Assembly (NCBI GenBank): GCA_045596925.1
Contig: JAZODH010000035.1
Location: 1 to 32,721 of the forward strand
Reading direction: 5' to 3'
DNA: 32,721 nucleotides
Origin: SIG710 sp045596925
GTDB lineage: Bacteria > Bacillota > Clostridia > Oscillospirales > CAG-272
Both the position numbers and the translations under genes were made by a program. Below the pieces are notes generated by a model. The model did no database searches. It was not told the DNA's origin and worked only from the letters and a program-made list of their open reading frames with translations. Positions 23,965 to 32,126 of the stretch are shown here, piece after piece (the first letter of the stretch is position 1; each line of letters opens with the position of its first letter).

Positions 23965-24504
23965 ATGGAAATTTTCGTTGATGAATACGCCATGACACCA
24001 AGGCGATTTATTGCGGGAACAAGGGGAAGCTACGGTTTTTGCACCCTCAATTTTAAATTCAGCTCCGAGTGGGACGGACTTGCAAAAAAGATCACGTTCT
24101 ATCCTCTTGACGGCAGCGGAGCGGTTTACCTTATCATTTCGGATGACGAGGTGAAGGTCCCTGCCGAGGTCATGAGATGCGCGGGTGTGAACAAATACGT
24201 TCTCAGCGGCTGGAGAGACGAGGACGTACTCATATCGGTGACAGGTGAGATAGACGTTCTCAATTCACTCAGTCCCGACGGCGAGCCTGCCGAGGAGCCG
24301 ACACCGACCCAGATGGAGCAGGTCATGACCATGATGCAGAAAGCGGTGGACACGGCTCAGAGCGTCCGCGACGACGCGGACAGAGGTGCTTTTAAGGGTG
24401 ATAAGGGAGACAAGGGCGAGAAGGGTGATTCGGGCGAGGTCACTTATCTTGCGGTAACGGACGGCGCTGTTTGTGTCGTCTTTGAAAAAAAGGAGGAAAA
24501 ATAA
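23965..24504 (+). CDS. phage fibre/baseplate-like protein with collagen-like tract
   Basis: A 179-residue protein. Residues 1-100 (MEIFVDEY, FKFSSEWDGLAKKITFYP, KVPAEVMRCAGVNKYVLSGW) follow the pattern of a small beta domain found at the start of Firmicutes phage tail-fibre and baseplate proteins, where SEWDGL is typical. Next come a Glu/Pro-rich linker and a short helical, coiled-coil-like segment (about 117-144), then five Gly-X-Y triplets (GDKGDKGEKGDSGEV) that may trimerise, and a 20-residue end. It is short for a fibre and lacks a receptor-binding head, so it may be an adaptor to which another fibre attaches. It is the first gene of a six-gene cassette and ends one base before the next. 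Confidence 0.65.
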   Translation: MEIFVDEYAMTPRRFIAGTRGSYGFCTLNFKFSSEWDGLAKKITFYPLDGSGAVYLIISDDEVKVPAEVMRCAGVNKYVLSGWRDEDVLISVTGEIDVLNSLSPDGEPAEEPTPTQMEQVMTMMQKAVDTAQSVRDDADRGAFKGDKGDKGEKGDSGEVTYLAVTDGAVCVVFEKKEEK

Positions 24505-24505
24505 A

Positions 24506-24892
24506 ATGGCAACAGTAACAAAACCTATTATTCTGAATGAGACTTACGGCGAAAAGATGGAGAAGCTTATCTCGGCTCTGACGGGTATGTCCCGTGGGGC
24601 GGTCTCTGTTTGCAACCGAGATGAGACGTCGGGAACCGCAGAGATCAGTCCGAATGTAACAAATGTATTTCCGAAGCTGACAGGAGGGCTGACGATCAGT
24701 TTTGCACCCGCCGTCGAGACCCTTGACTGCGAGTGGGTATTTATTATCTCTTTGGGGAATACAGCACAGGCTGTCAGGTTTCCTAACATCGAATGGTACC
24801 TTGGCATTGCACCATCCTTTGAGGCGAACACCACGACCGAGGTGAGAGTTCACCGCGTCGGGGACAAGTATAAGGGAGTGTGGATATCATGA
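24506..24892 (+). CDS. phage-like protein of unknown function
   Basis: A 128-residue protein starting at the ATG behind an AGGAGG site; the open frame begins 11 codons earlier, inside the previous gene, and is not used. It is mostly beta-type, without signal peptide or membrane segment. The ending (IEWYLGIAPSFEANTTTEVRVH, then GDKYKGVWIS) resembles small proteins encoded between fibre and lysis genes in Clostridia prophages, but I cannot name the family. A part in tail-tip or fibre assembly is an inference from position. Its stop overlaps the start of the next gene (ATGA), so translation is probably coupled. Confidence 0.6.
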   Translation: MATVTKPIILNETYGEKMEKLISALTGMSRGAVSVCNRDETSGTAEISPNVTNVFPKLTGGLTISFAPAVETLDCEWVFIISLGNTAQAVRFPNIEWYLGIAPSFEANTTTEVRVHRVGDKYKGVWIS

Positions 24893-25839
24893 GACGATCC
24901 ACGGCTTTGATGGCGCAGCTCGAAGCGCAGTCAAGTGAGGGGACGGCCCTTCATTTCGAGAGGTGCATGGGAGGACGCTTTTCGACAGACCCCAAGTACG
25001 CCTTGCGTGTGCAAGGCAAGACCGAGCCTCCCGCTCAGAGAAATCTTTATTCTCTGGGCGATATGCTCAGGTGCTACAACTGGCCTTATGCCTACAGCTA
25101 TTCGGACGATGTGAAGACCATGCTCGAGCCGGACACGACTTACACGCTGAGCTTTGACGCGGAGGGAGTGGACGAGCCTGCGGAATCGGTTTTTCGACAG
25201 GACTGCTGTTACGATATGGAAACGGGCGAGCCCATGTCCTGCGGTGAGATAGAGAGGCATTGTAATAATTCGGGCTTGGGATTCGTACTTGTTCCGCCGG
25301 ATGCCCTGTCCCCCGACTGGGGAATGGACCTGCCTTGGGAATATGAGCTCCCCTTGGTACATCTGTACGTTAATCATCAGATAAGAAAGGGTGAGAAATA
25401 TCATGGCACGGTGACCTTCACCACCCCCTCAACCCTTGAGGGATACAGCTTTCAGGCCATGACCAATCAGTATTATTATTCCCACATGATGTATCCCGAG
25501 CTTTGGAATTCCACGGTGAACTTTACAAATATCAAGATCGAGGAGGGGACTGTGGAGACTCCCTATCTGCCTTACGGTCAGGAGGGAACCACCGAGTCCA
25601 AGTGCGTGCGTGCGGGAACTGAGATCCTTTGCGGAGAAGCACGGCTGATCGTGCCTGACGACCTGTGGGAGGGAGACGCGTGGTATCCTACCAAGGGCAT
25701 TATAGAGAGGGCGGAGAAGGGATATGAAAAGACCGAGGCACAGCCTGCGGTTGTCCCCAAAGGGACTTTTGACGTGACTCAAACTGCAGTCGAGCTTGAA
25801 GCCGAGCTGTCTGCGACTCTGCTCAGTAAGCGCGTGTAA
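24889..25839 (+). CDS. phage tail-like structural protein with beta-sandwich domain
   Basis: A 316-residue protein starting at an ATG that overlaps the preceding stop (ATGA), with GGGAG ten bases upstream. A GTG three codons earlier lies only one base from that site and is unlikely. The middle (about 40-230) reads like a carbohydrate-binding-like beta sandwich: TTYTLSFDAEG, GTVTFTTPSTLEGYSF, then NIKIEEGTVETPYLPYG, the phrase seen in Firmicutes phage tail and fibre proteins after their sandwich domains. The last 60 residues are helical and charged. No signal peptide. The likely role is receptor or glycan contact at a tail tip, by analogy only. Confidence 0.65.
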   Translation: MRRSTALMAQLEAQSSEGTALHFERCMGGRFSTDPKYALRVQGKTEPPAQRNLYSLGDMLRCYNWPYAYSYSDDVKTMLEPDTTYTLSFDAEGVDEPAESVFRQDCCYDMETGEPMSCGEIERHCNNSGLGFVLVPPDALSPDWGMDLPWEYELPLVHLYVNHQIRKGEKYHGTVTFTTPSTLEGYSFQAMTNQYYYSHMMYPELWNSTVNFTNIKIEEGTVETPYLPYGQEGTTESKCVRAGTEILCGEARLIVPDDLWEGDAWYPTKGIIERAEKGYEKTEAQPAVVPKGTFDVTQTAVELEAELSATLLSKRV

Positions 25840-25851
25840 GGAGGGACGGCG

Positions 25852-26136
25852 GTGCAAGAACTTTTTCTTAAATGGCTGATCCCCTTTCTGTGCGGCTCGG
25901 CAGTTGCGTTTGCGGGAACTATGATGATAAAACTGAAGGCCATTAAAAACGGTCTTCAATGTCTGCTGAGAGCGGAGATAATCCGCGCTCATGAAAAATA
26001 TTGCGAGAGGGTACATTGTCCCATCTATGCAAAAGAGGCGCTCACCCGCGCATATGCCGCATATCACGCTCTGGGCGGCAACGACGTGGCAACTAAGCTT
26101 TACGAGGAAACGCTGGAGCTACCCGAATCTAAATAA
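25852..26136 (+). CDS. small one-TM phage-type membrane protein
   Basis: A 94-residue protein starting at GTG with a strong AAGGAGGG site. One N-terminal membrane segment (about 4-26, FLKWLIPFLCGSAVAFAGTM) is followed by an amphipathic, charged helical region with YHALGGNDVATKLYEETLELP, a phrase recurring in small proteins next to holins in Clostridia phages. It could be a holin partner, an antiholin or a spanin-like protein; I cannot tell which. It sits between the tail-like gene and the holin gene, 12 bases after the former and 15 before the latter. Confidence 0.6.
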   Translation: MQELFLKWLIPFLCGSAVAFAGTMMIKLKAIKNGLQCLLRAEIIRAHEKYCERVHCPIYAKEALTRAYAAYHALGGNDVATKLYEETLELPESK

Positions 26137-26151
26137 AATGGAGGAAACAAC

Positions 26152-26379
26152 ATGAATATCAACTGGAAACAAAAGCTGACGAGCCGCAAATTCTGGGCGG
26201 CGGTCATAACCTTTGTTACGACTGTACTTGTGGCTTTCGGTGTTGAGAGAGTCACCACCGAGCAGGTAACGGCGATCATTGCTGCCACCTCTGCCATGGT
26301 TGCCTACATTCTTGGCGAGGGTCTGGTAGATTCCGCAAGAATAAAGGCGGAGAGTGAAAATTATGATAATACCCTTTGA
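26152..26379 (+). CDS. holin-like protein
   Basis: A 75-residue protein: short charged start (MNINWKQKLTSRKFW), a first membrane segment (about 16-32), a short loop, and a second membrane segment (about 40-58), then a charged tail with DSARIKAESENYD. Size, two hydrophobic segments and charged ends match class II holins of Clostridia and Lactobacillales phages, which open the membrane so the endolysin can reach the wall. A GGAGG site precedes ATG. It overlaps the endolysin start by 17 bases, the usual holin-endolysin order. Confidence 0.75.
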   Translation: MNINWKQKLTSRKFWAAVITFVTTVLVAFGVERVTTEQVTAIIAATSAMVAYILGEGLVDSARIKAESENYDNTL

Positions 26380-26932
26380 CAGTACCTCGGTGAGGGTCAC
26401 CTCGCCCTACGGAAATCGCACCCTGAACGGCGAAAAGCAATTCCATGGCGGATACGACATGGTGGGCGTCGGATCGTCCGATATCTGCGCCGTTGTAGGC
26501 GGCACCGTGGTACACAGCCGGATCATCACCGATAAATCCAATCCCACCTGGCAGTGGGGAAATTACGTCTGCATCAAGGGAAATGACGGCCGGCTTTATT
26601 ACTATTGCCACATGAAGTCGAGAGCGGTCTCGGCAGGTCAGATGATAAAGGCAGGGGACAAGATAGGCGTTATGGGCAACACGGGCTACTCATTCGGCGC
26701 TCACCTGCATTTCGAGGTGAGAGAGGGAACGAAAGCAATCAGCCCCGAGCCTGTTTTGGGGATTCCCAACAAGACGGGGACGTACACGATGCCCGCAAAG
26801 TCCGATTACCAAAAGGCGATCGAGACCCTTCACGAGAAAGGTATCATCAACACCCCCGAGTATTGGCTCAAGCGTGAGAAGATAGACCCCTACTTTGCTG
26901 AATTGATAAAGCGGGTCGCTGAGAAGATCTAA
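26363..26932 (+). CDS. M23 family peptidase endolysin
   Basis: A 189-residue protein without signal peptide, so it would rely on the holin for export. The LytM-type zinc peptidase domain has His28 and Asp32 (HGGYD), His83 (YYCHMKS) and the HLH motif with His114 and His116, the complete metal and catalytic set. The last 45 residues (YQKAIETLHEKGIINTPEYW, then a helical end) match a short tail common in Clostridia phage lysins. It would cut peptidoglycan cross-bridge or stem peptides. The start at ATG 26363 follows GGAG by ten bases and overlaps the holin stop; a GTG three codons earlier is an alternative. It is the last gene of the cassette, closed by a terminator. Confidence 0.85.
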   Translation: MIIPFDSTSVRVTSPYGNRTLNGEKQFHGGYDMVGVGSSDICAVVGGTVVHSRIITDKSNPTWQWGNYVCIKGNDGRLYYYCHMKSRAVSAGQMIKAGDKIGVMGNTGYSFGAHLHFEVREGTKAISPEPVLGIPNKTGTYTMPAKSDYQKAIETLHEKGIINTPEYWLKREKIDPYFAELIKRVAEKI

Positions 26933-26934
26933 AC

Positions 26935-26968
26935 AAAAAACACATCGCCGTCAGGCGATGTGTTTTTT
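26935..26968. terminator. bidirectional terminator between the cassette and metH
   Basis: CACATCGCC/GGCGATGTG is a nine-base-pair stem with a four-base loop, with six A on the left and six T on the right. Confidence 0.9.
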
Positions 26969-26969
26969 A

Positions 26970-29366
26970 TCATAGAAGCGAATCGGCATATCTGACCGCT
27001 TCCATTGCGTCCTTTGCATAGTGGTCTGCGCCGATTTTATCGGCGTATTCCTTTGTAAGAACCGCACCTCCAACGATTATCCTGCAATCGGGTGCGGACG
27101 CGCGGAGCTGTTTTATGGTCTCCTCCATGGCGGGAACGGTTGTGGTCATGAGAGCACTCAGTCCTACCAATGGTGCGCTCTTTTCCAGCACCGCCGAGAC
27201 TATGTTCTCAGGCGGCACGTCGCGGCCCAGATCTATGACCTCAAAGCCGTAGTTTTCAAGCAGGAGCTTGACGATGTTTTTGCCGATATCGTGAATGTCT
27301 CCCTTGACCGTGGCAATGACCACGGGAAATTTCGACACCTTTTCCGAACCGTCACGCAGCATGAAGCTCTTGACCTCTTCAAATGCCGCTTTTGCCGCCT
27401 CCGCGCTCATGAGAAGCTGGGGCAGGTACACCTTTTTTGCTTCAAATCCTTGTCCCACAACGTCCAGGGCGGGGATTATCTCGTTTTGCACCACATCAAG
27501 AGGCGCCGTTTTTTCGAGAAGGGCTCGGCAAAGCTCTCCCGCGCGGTCGCGCAGGCCTTTTATTATCGCCTTTTGAAGCTCGGAGGCATAATTTTCTTCG
27601 GGCACTGTCTGTGCGGCGGCTGCCTGTGCCTTTTCGTCGGGCAAAGCCGAGGCAAATTCGATGTATTCCGCGCAATTTGCGTCTGTGCCGTGCAGGGCGC
27701 GGAATGCGTAATAGGTCTTCATCATATCGGTGGAATATGGGTTCATAATGGCCGCCGAAAGTCCGTTTTCAAGGGCAAGAGCAAAGAACGTGCTGTTTAT
27801 GACCTCGCGGCGGGGCAGACCGAAGGACACGTTGGACACGCCCAGAGAGGTGTGACAGCCAAGCTCGTTTTTTATAGTCTTCAATGCGCCAAGGGTGGCA
27901 ATTGCCGCCTTGTTGTCGGCACTGACCGTCATGGCAAGAGTGTCGAAAATGATATCCTTTGCGCGGATCCCGTATTCAGATGCGCGCGTGAGAATTTTAC
28001 GGGCAACCTCGACCCGTCCCTCTGCCGTTTCGGGGATGCCGTTCTCATCCAGTGTAAGAGCTACGACCAGACCGCCGTATTTTGCGGCAAGAGGGAATAC
28101 CGCGTCCATGCTCTCTGACTTGCCCGACACGGAATTTATCATAGCCTTTCCGTTGTAAAGACGGAGCGCACGGTCCATGGCGTCTGTGTTCGAGGTGTCG
28201 ATCTGCAAGGGCAGGTCGGTGACAGATTGCAGCTCGGTGACGGCACGGCAAAGCATGGTCGGCTCGTCAATATCGGGCAGACCCACGTTCACGTCAAGTA
28301 TGTGAACGCCCTTTTCCTGCTGATTTATGCCCTCGCCTAAAATGTAGTCGATGTCGTTTTCCATAAGCGCCTGCTTAAACCGCTTTTTGCCCGTGGGATT
28401 GATGCGCTCTCCGATGAGAACAGGTTCGTCTTCAAATCTCACCGCATGAGTATAAGAGGACACGCAGGTGATATTTTTCTCACTCAGGGGCATGGGGGTG
28501 AGTCCCTGCAACTTTTTGGCCGTCTTTTCTATATATTCGGGGGTCGTTCCGCAGCAACCGCCCAGAACGCGAACACCTTTTTTTGCAAATTCAAGCATAT
28601 CCGAGGAAAATTCCTCGGCGTCAACGTCGTAAACGGTCTTGCCACCCTCTACTCTGGGCAGACCCGCGTTTGGCTGAAGCACAACGGGCAGGGACGCGTT
28701 TTCAAGAAGCTCCTCAACCACGCCGCGGAGCTGTTTGGGGCCAAGTGAGCAGTTTGCGCCAATGGCGTCAACTCTCAGTCCTTCAAGCATGGCCACCATG
28801 GCGGCAGGGGTCGCGCCTGTCATGAGCTTGCCGTCCGCCCCGTAAGCGTTGGTGACGACCACGGGCAGGTCGCAGTTCTCTTTGGCGGCAAGAACTGCGG
28901 CTTTTGTCTCGTAGCTGTCGCTGAAGGTTTCAAGAATTACCAGATCCGCGCCGTATTTTGCGCCCAGACGGACGGTCTTGGCAAAGACCTCCACCGCCTC
29001 TTCGAAATCAAAATCGCCCAGAGGACGGAGAAGTCTGCCCGTGGGACCTATGTCAAGGGCAACAAATTTGTCCTCTTTATCGTCGCAATCGTTTATTGCC
29101 GCACGGGCGTTTTCCATGGCGGCCTTTATAATGCTCTCAAGCTTATTGTCTCCAAATTTCAGACTGTTTGCGCCAAAGGTGTTGGCAGAGATCACGTTCG
29201 AGCCTGCGGCAAGATAGTCTGCGTGGATCTTTTTTATGACCTCGGGTTGGGTGATATTCCATCTTTCGGGGTACTCGCCGGGGTGCAGACCTGCGCTCTG
29301 AAGCAGGGTGCCCATTCCGCCGTCCAGTATGAGGAATTTCTCTTTTAGTAGTGTACGTACGTTCAT
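26970..29366 (-). CDS. metH: cobalamin-dependent methionine synthase lacking the reactivation domain
   Basis: Transfers the methyl group of methyl-tetrahydrofolate to homocysteine through cobalamin. The 798-residue protein has the homocysteine domain (about 1-290, zinc thiolates Cys206, Cys271, Cys272 in GANCSLGP and GGCCGTT), the pterin domain (about 305-560, GERINPTGKKRFKQAL), the cap helices, and the B12 domain ending the protein, with the DxHxxG motif at Asp690, His692, Gly695. The AdoMet-binding reactivation domain of the E. coli type (about 1220 residues) is absent; a separate gene for it lies just upstream in the same operon. AAAGGAT precedes the ATG. Confidence 0.96.
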   Translation of the reverse strand: MNVRTLLKEKFLILDGGMGTLLQSAGLHPGEYPERWNITQPEVIKKIHADYLAAGSNVISANTFGANSLKFGDNKLESIIKAAMENARAAINDCDDKEDKFVALDIGPTGRLLRPLGDFDFEEAVEVFAKTVRLGAKYGADLVILETFSDSYETKAAVLAAKENCDLPVVVTNAYGADGKLMTGATPAAMVAMLEGLRVDAIGANCSLGPKQLRGVVEELLENASLPVVLQPNAGLPRVEGGKTVYDVDAEEFSSDMLEFAKKGVRVLGGCCGTTPEYIEKTAKKLQGLTPMPLSEKNITCVSSYTHAVRFEDEPVLIGERINPTGKKRFKQALMENDIDYILGEGINQQEKGVHILDVNVGLPDIDEPTMLCRAVTELQSVTDLPLQIDTSNTDAMDRALRLYNGKAMINSVSGKSESMDAVFPLAAKYGGLVVALTLDENGIPETAEGRVEVARKILTRASEYGIRAKDIIFDTLAMTVSADNKAAIATLGALKTIKNELGCHTSLGVSNVSFGLPRREVINSTFFALALENGLSAAIMNPYSTDMMKTYYAFRALHGTDANCAEYIEFASALPDEKAQAAAAQTVPEENYASELQKAIIKGLRDRAGELCRALLEKTAPLDVVQNEIIPALDVVGQGFEAKKVYLPQLLMSAEAAKAAFEEVKSFMLRDGSEKVSKFPVVIATVKGDIHDIGKNIVKLLLENYGFEVIDLGRDVPPENIVSAVLEKSAPLVGLSALMTTTVPAMEETIKQLRASAPDCRIIVGGAVLTKEYADKIGADHYAKDAMEAVRYADSLL

Positions 29367-29376
29367 TTTTATCCTT

Positions 29377-29973
29377 TCAGACCCGCTTTTTCAGTCCCAC
29401 AAGCGCCGATACCGACTTTGTGGGGGAGATGAGCAGGCTCTCGTTTAAGGTTGCCCCGATGCGACGGGGACAGTCGAGGGTGCGGAAAATATCTCTTTGA
29501 AGTTCAAGGGGAAGATCCCCGTAACCCGGGCTGAATCGTGGGCGTGCCGTAAAATTCTCGGTTTCGAGATCGGCGCAGAAAAGATCGCAAAGCGCCTCGA
29601 TGCGCTCGGCTCCGAGACCTTGAAAAATAACTGCCTTTGCGGGAGAGATCACCCCGTATTTTTTTATGAAACGGTCAATTTCATGACCAATTGTGGCGCA
29701 AAATACTATCGTGTTGTCGCACCCCTCAAGATTTTTTGCAAGGTCGCGGGAATCTGTCTGCACAAACCCCAAATCAAGACCTTTTTCTGTCTTTTTCAGA
29801 GAAAATTCGCTGTAACAGACCCTGCCGCAAAAGATCCCGCTTGCCTCGGCAATGCACTCGCTTGCCAGCTTTTCCATGTCGGAGGTGACATCAGCGCACC
29901 CACTGTACCTGAGTACTTCTTGCACACGGACGGGTGGCAGGGAATACTCCTTTGTTTTTACGACGGGAGTCAT
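29377..29973 (-). CDS. stand-alone methionine synthase reactivation-domain protein
   Basis: A 198-residue protein resembling the C-terminal AdoMet-binding domain of MetH: RPRFSPGYGDLPLELQ and the SPTKSVSALVGL ending are its signatures. In E. coli this domain rebinds S-adenosylmethionine to repair oxidised cobalamin in MetH. Here it is a free protein, placed between metF and the shortened metH, which supports it as the missing partner of that enzyme. Its ATG overlaps the metF stop (ATGA). The middle region (VFCATIGHEIDRFIKKYG, then QGLGAERIEALCD) matches family patterns in Clostridia. Confidence 0.88.
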   Translation of the reverse strand: MTPVVKTKEYSLPPVRVQEVLRYSGCADVTSDMEKLASECIAEASGIFCGRVCYSEFSLKKTEKGLDLGFVQTDSRDLAKNLEGCDNTIVFCATIGHEIDRFIKKYGVISPAKAVIFQGLGAERIEALCDLFCADLETENFTARPRFSPGYGDLPLELQRDIFRTLDCPRRIGATLNESLLISPTKSVSALVGLKKRV

Positions 29974-30845
29974 TTTATGATCTCCGACAGGTTATCCTGC
30001 AATTTCTTTGCCACGTCGGGCTTGTTCATGGAATAAACGTGGACGTTTGTGATGCCGTTTGCGTAAAGGTCGATTATCTGGTCGGTGGCGTAAGCGATTC
30101 CCGCCTGCTTCATGGCTTCGGGGTTTGAACCGAAGTGGTCGACCAAGCTCTTGAAGCGCTGGGGCATATGTGAGCCGGACATCTTTATAGCGCGCTCCAC
30201 CTGCTTTGCGTTGGTGATTGGCATGATTCCGGGGATAACGGGGACGGTGATCCCCGCTTCTCTTATCTTGTATAAGAAATTGTAGAGCAGATTGTTGTCG
30301 AAAAACATCTGAGTGGTCAGAAAATCACAGCCCGCGTCAACCTTTTCTTTGAGGTATTTTATATCGTCCTTCTGATTTGCGCTCTCGGTGTGGATCTCGG
30401 GATAGCAGGCACCACCGATGCAGAAATCCGCGCCCGATTCACGCAAATCGCGCACAAGGTCGATGGCGTGGCGGTAATCCCATCTCGAACGGTCACTTCC
30501 CTCAAGCTCGGGAGTAAGGTCGCCTCGCAGAGCCATGACGTTTTGCACACCCGCATTTTTTATATCCTCGATCCTTGCTTTGACCGTTTCACGGGTCGAT
30601 GAAACGCAGGTCAGGTGTGCCAAGGTCGGAACACCGTAAAGCTTTTTTATGTTTTTTGCTATGTCAAGTGTATATTTGCTCGTTCCTCCGCCTGCGCCGT
30701 ATGTAACGCTCATAAAAGCGGGACGGTATGAGGCGATCTCCTCAACAGCCGCCTCAACGCTGTCAAAGGCGGAATCGGTTTTGGGAGGGAAAACCTCAAA
30801 AGACAGGTTCGCCCGTCCGTTTGTCAGAATATCAATTATTTTCAT
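29970..30845 (-). CDS. metF: methylenetetrahydrofolate reductase
   Basis: Reduces 5,10-methylene-THF to 5-methyl-THF, the methyl donor for MetH. The 291-residue barrel protein has the typical LSFEVFPPKTDSA start (with the Glu acid), SVTYGAGGGTS, LAHLTCVSSTRE, MALRGDLT and CDFLTTQMFFDN motifs. A strong AGGAGGT site lies before the ATG. It is 27 bases after araM and overlaps the MetH reactivation gene by four bases, so methyl-THF synthesis and use are coupled in one operon. Confidence 0.96.
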   Translation of the reverse strand: MKIIDILTNGRANLSFEVFPPKTDSAFDSVEAAVEEIASYRPAFMSVTYGAGGGTSKYTLDIAKNIKKLYGVPTLAHLTCVSSTRETVKARIEDIKNAGVQNVMALRGDLTPELEGSDRSRWDYRHAIDLVRDLRESGADFCIGGACYPEIHTESANQKDDIKYLKEKVDAGCDFLTTQMFFDNNLLYNFLYKIREAGITVPVIPGIMPITNAKQVERAIKMSGSHMPQRFKSLVDHFGSNPEAMKQAGIAYATDQIIDLYANGITNVHVYSMNKPDVAKKLQDNLSEIIK

Positions 30846-30872
30846 TTTTGACCTCCTTGTGGGGGATTTTCT

Positions 30873-32126
30873 TTATATTATCATGTTTTTCAACCTGAGT
30901 AACGTCAGGCGGTGGCGCATATATGGGGAAAATTCGATGCAGTCAGCGAAAAGTTTTTCGTCCTTGCCGATGTCCTGTACTGTCAGCTTGCAACCTGCCT
31001 TTTCCATGGCGGTTCTGCACTCATCATAGCTTGGAATACTGCGAATTATTTTTCTTATGCCGCTCCACTTGGCTTTTAAGTCGTCGGGATCGACGGAGTC
31101 AATAACGTTCACGGGGAAGTTGAGTTTTTTGACGTCGTCCTGCATCGTTCCGTAGAAGCCTAAAACGGTTTCCCAATCGACTTGCTCTTTTCGTGCGTCG
31201 ATGCTTTCGCGCTGTGACAAGATATTGTAGTACTCAAGCATTTTCAAAGTGCTGACACCAACGTCGTCTCCGTGGTAATTTGGGATAATTCCGTCGCGCA
31301 GCTCAACGCATTCAAGCAGATGAGCGATAATATGCTCGCTTCCGCTGGCGGGACGGGAATTTTTGGCAAAGCTCATGCCGACTCCCGTTTTGAGCAGGGC
31401 TTCAAAAATTTTCCCTGCAGTGTATTCGTCATCGACAGTCACCCGATCTGCCATTTCCAAAAGCCCGTCAACGGCTTCTCTTGTGAGCGCAGCTATGCGT
31501 TCGCAGTAAAATTCGCCCGTGAGAAGTGCCGAGATCTGCCAATCGACAAGACCTATGTATTTTGCTATCATATCGCCGAATCCCGCGGATTTGAGTTCTG
31601 ACGGCGCGGAGGCGAGAATTTTCGTGTCGCCGATTATGACCTCCGGGCTTTTTGCGTCGTAAGACCGCTTAAAGCCGCGCTCGACGATGGGGGCAGAGTA
31701 GGACGCGAAGCCATCCATTGAGGGCGCAGTAGCAAAAATACAGAGCTTTTTGTTCTGTCTTGCGGCCGCGAGACGGCAGGTGTCGTTCACAGAGCCCGTG
31801 CCCACCGACAAAACGGAAATTTGTTTGCCCGAAATAAGTGCTTCAATTTCGCGGACGTGATCCATTGTGGAAACGCGGAGAAAATCGTATATTTTCAGTT
31901 CCACGTCAAAATCCTCAAGGCTTTTCATTATTCCGTTTGCGGCGGCAAATGTGTTTTTGTCGGCAACAAGCAAAAGAGTCTTTTCGAAACCGTTTGCCTG
32001 CAGAATTTCGCCTACGCGGTGAACAAGACCGCTTTCGATCCGTACGTCACGTATTGCGGTCTCGTGCTTTTTTCCGCACGGACATTCGCCCCTGAATTCA
32101 TCGATTATTTTAAGTAAGTCGTTCAT
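30873..32126 (-). CDS. araM: sn-glycerol-1-phosphate dehydrogenase (AraM/EgsA type)
   Basis: NAD(P)-dependent reductase that would make glycerol-1-phosphate from dihydroxyacetone phosphate, as Bacillus AraM does for heptaprenylglyceryl phosphate. The 417-residue protein shows the CPCGKKHE opening, GTGSVNDTCRLAA nucleotide loop, SMDGFASYSAP substrate segment, and the metal ligands in GFGDMIAKY, SGSEHIIAH and NYHGDDVG. Length matches the bacterial group. Its start overlaps the stop of the upstream serine hydrolase by four bases (ATGA) with only a weak ribosome site, suggesting coupling. It lies next to the methionine genes, an arrangement with no obvious metabolic reason. Confidence 0.9.
   Translation of the reverse strand: MNDLLKIIDEFRGECPCGKKHETAIRDVRIESGLVHRVGEILQANGFEKTLLLVADKNTFAAANGIMKSLEDFDVELKIYDFLRVSTMDHVREIEALISGKQISVLSVGTGSVNDTCRLAAARQNKKLCIFATAPSMDGFASYSAPIVERGFKRSYDAKSPEVIIGDTKILASAPSELKSAGFGDMIAKYIGLVDWQISALLTGEFYCERIAALTREAVDGLLEMADRVTVDDEYTAGKIFEALLKTGVGMSFAKNSRPASGSEHIIAHLLECVELRDGIIPNYHGDDVGVSTLKMLEYYNILSQRESIDARKEQVDWETVLGFYGTMQDDVKKLNFPVNVIDSVDPDDLKAKWSGIRKIIRSIPSYDECRTAMEKAGCKLTVQDIGKDEKLFADCIEFSPYMRHRLTLLRLKNMII

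Noticed and set aside
23965..26932. Diversity-generating retroelement acting on the fibre-like genes
   Set aside because: No reverse transcriptase gene and no template/variable repeat pair was seen in the window.
29300..32126. S-box or cobalamin riboswitch inside the methionine operon
   Set aside because: The gaps between genes are at most 27 bases, so there is no room; a leader might lie beyond the right edge.
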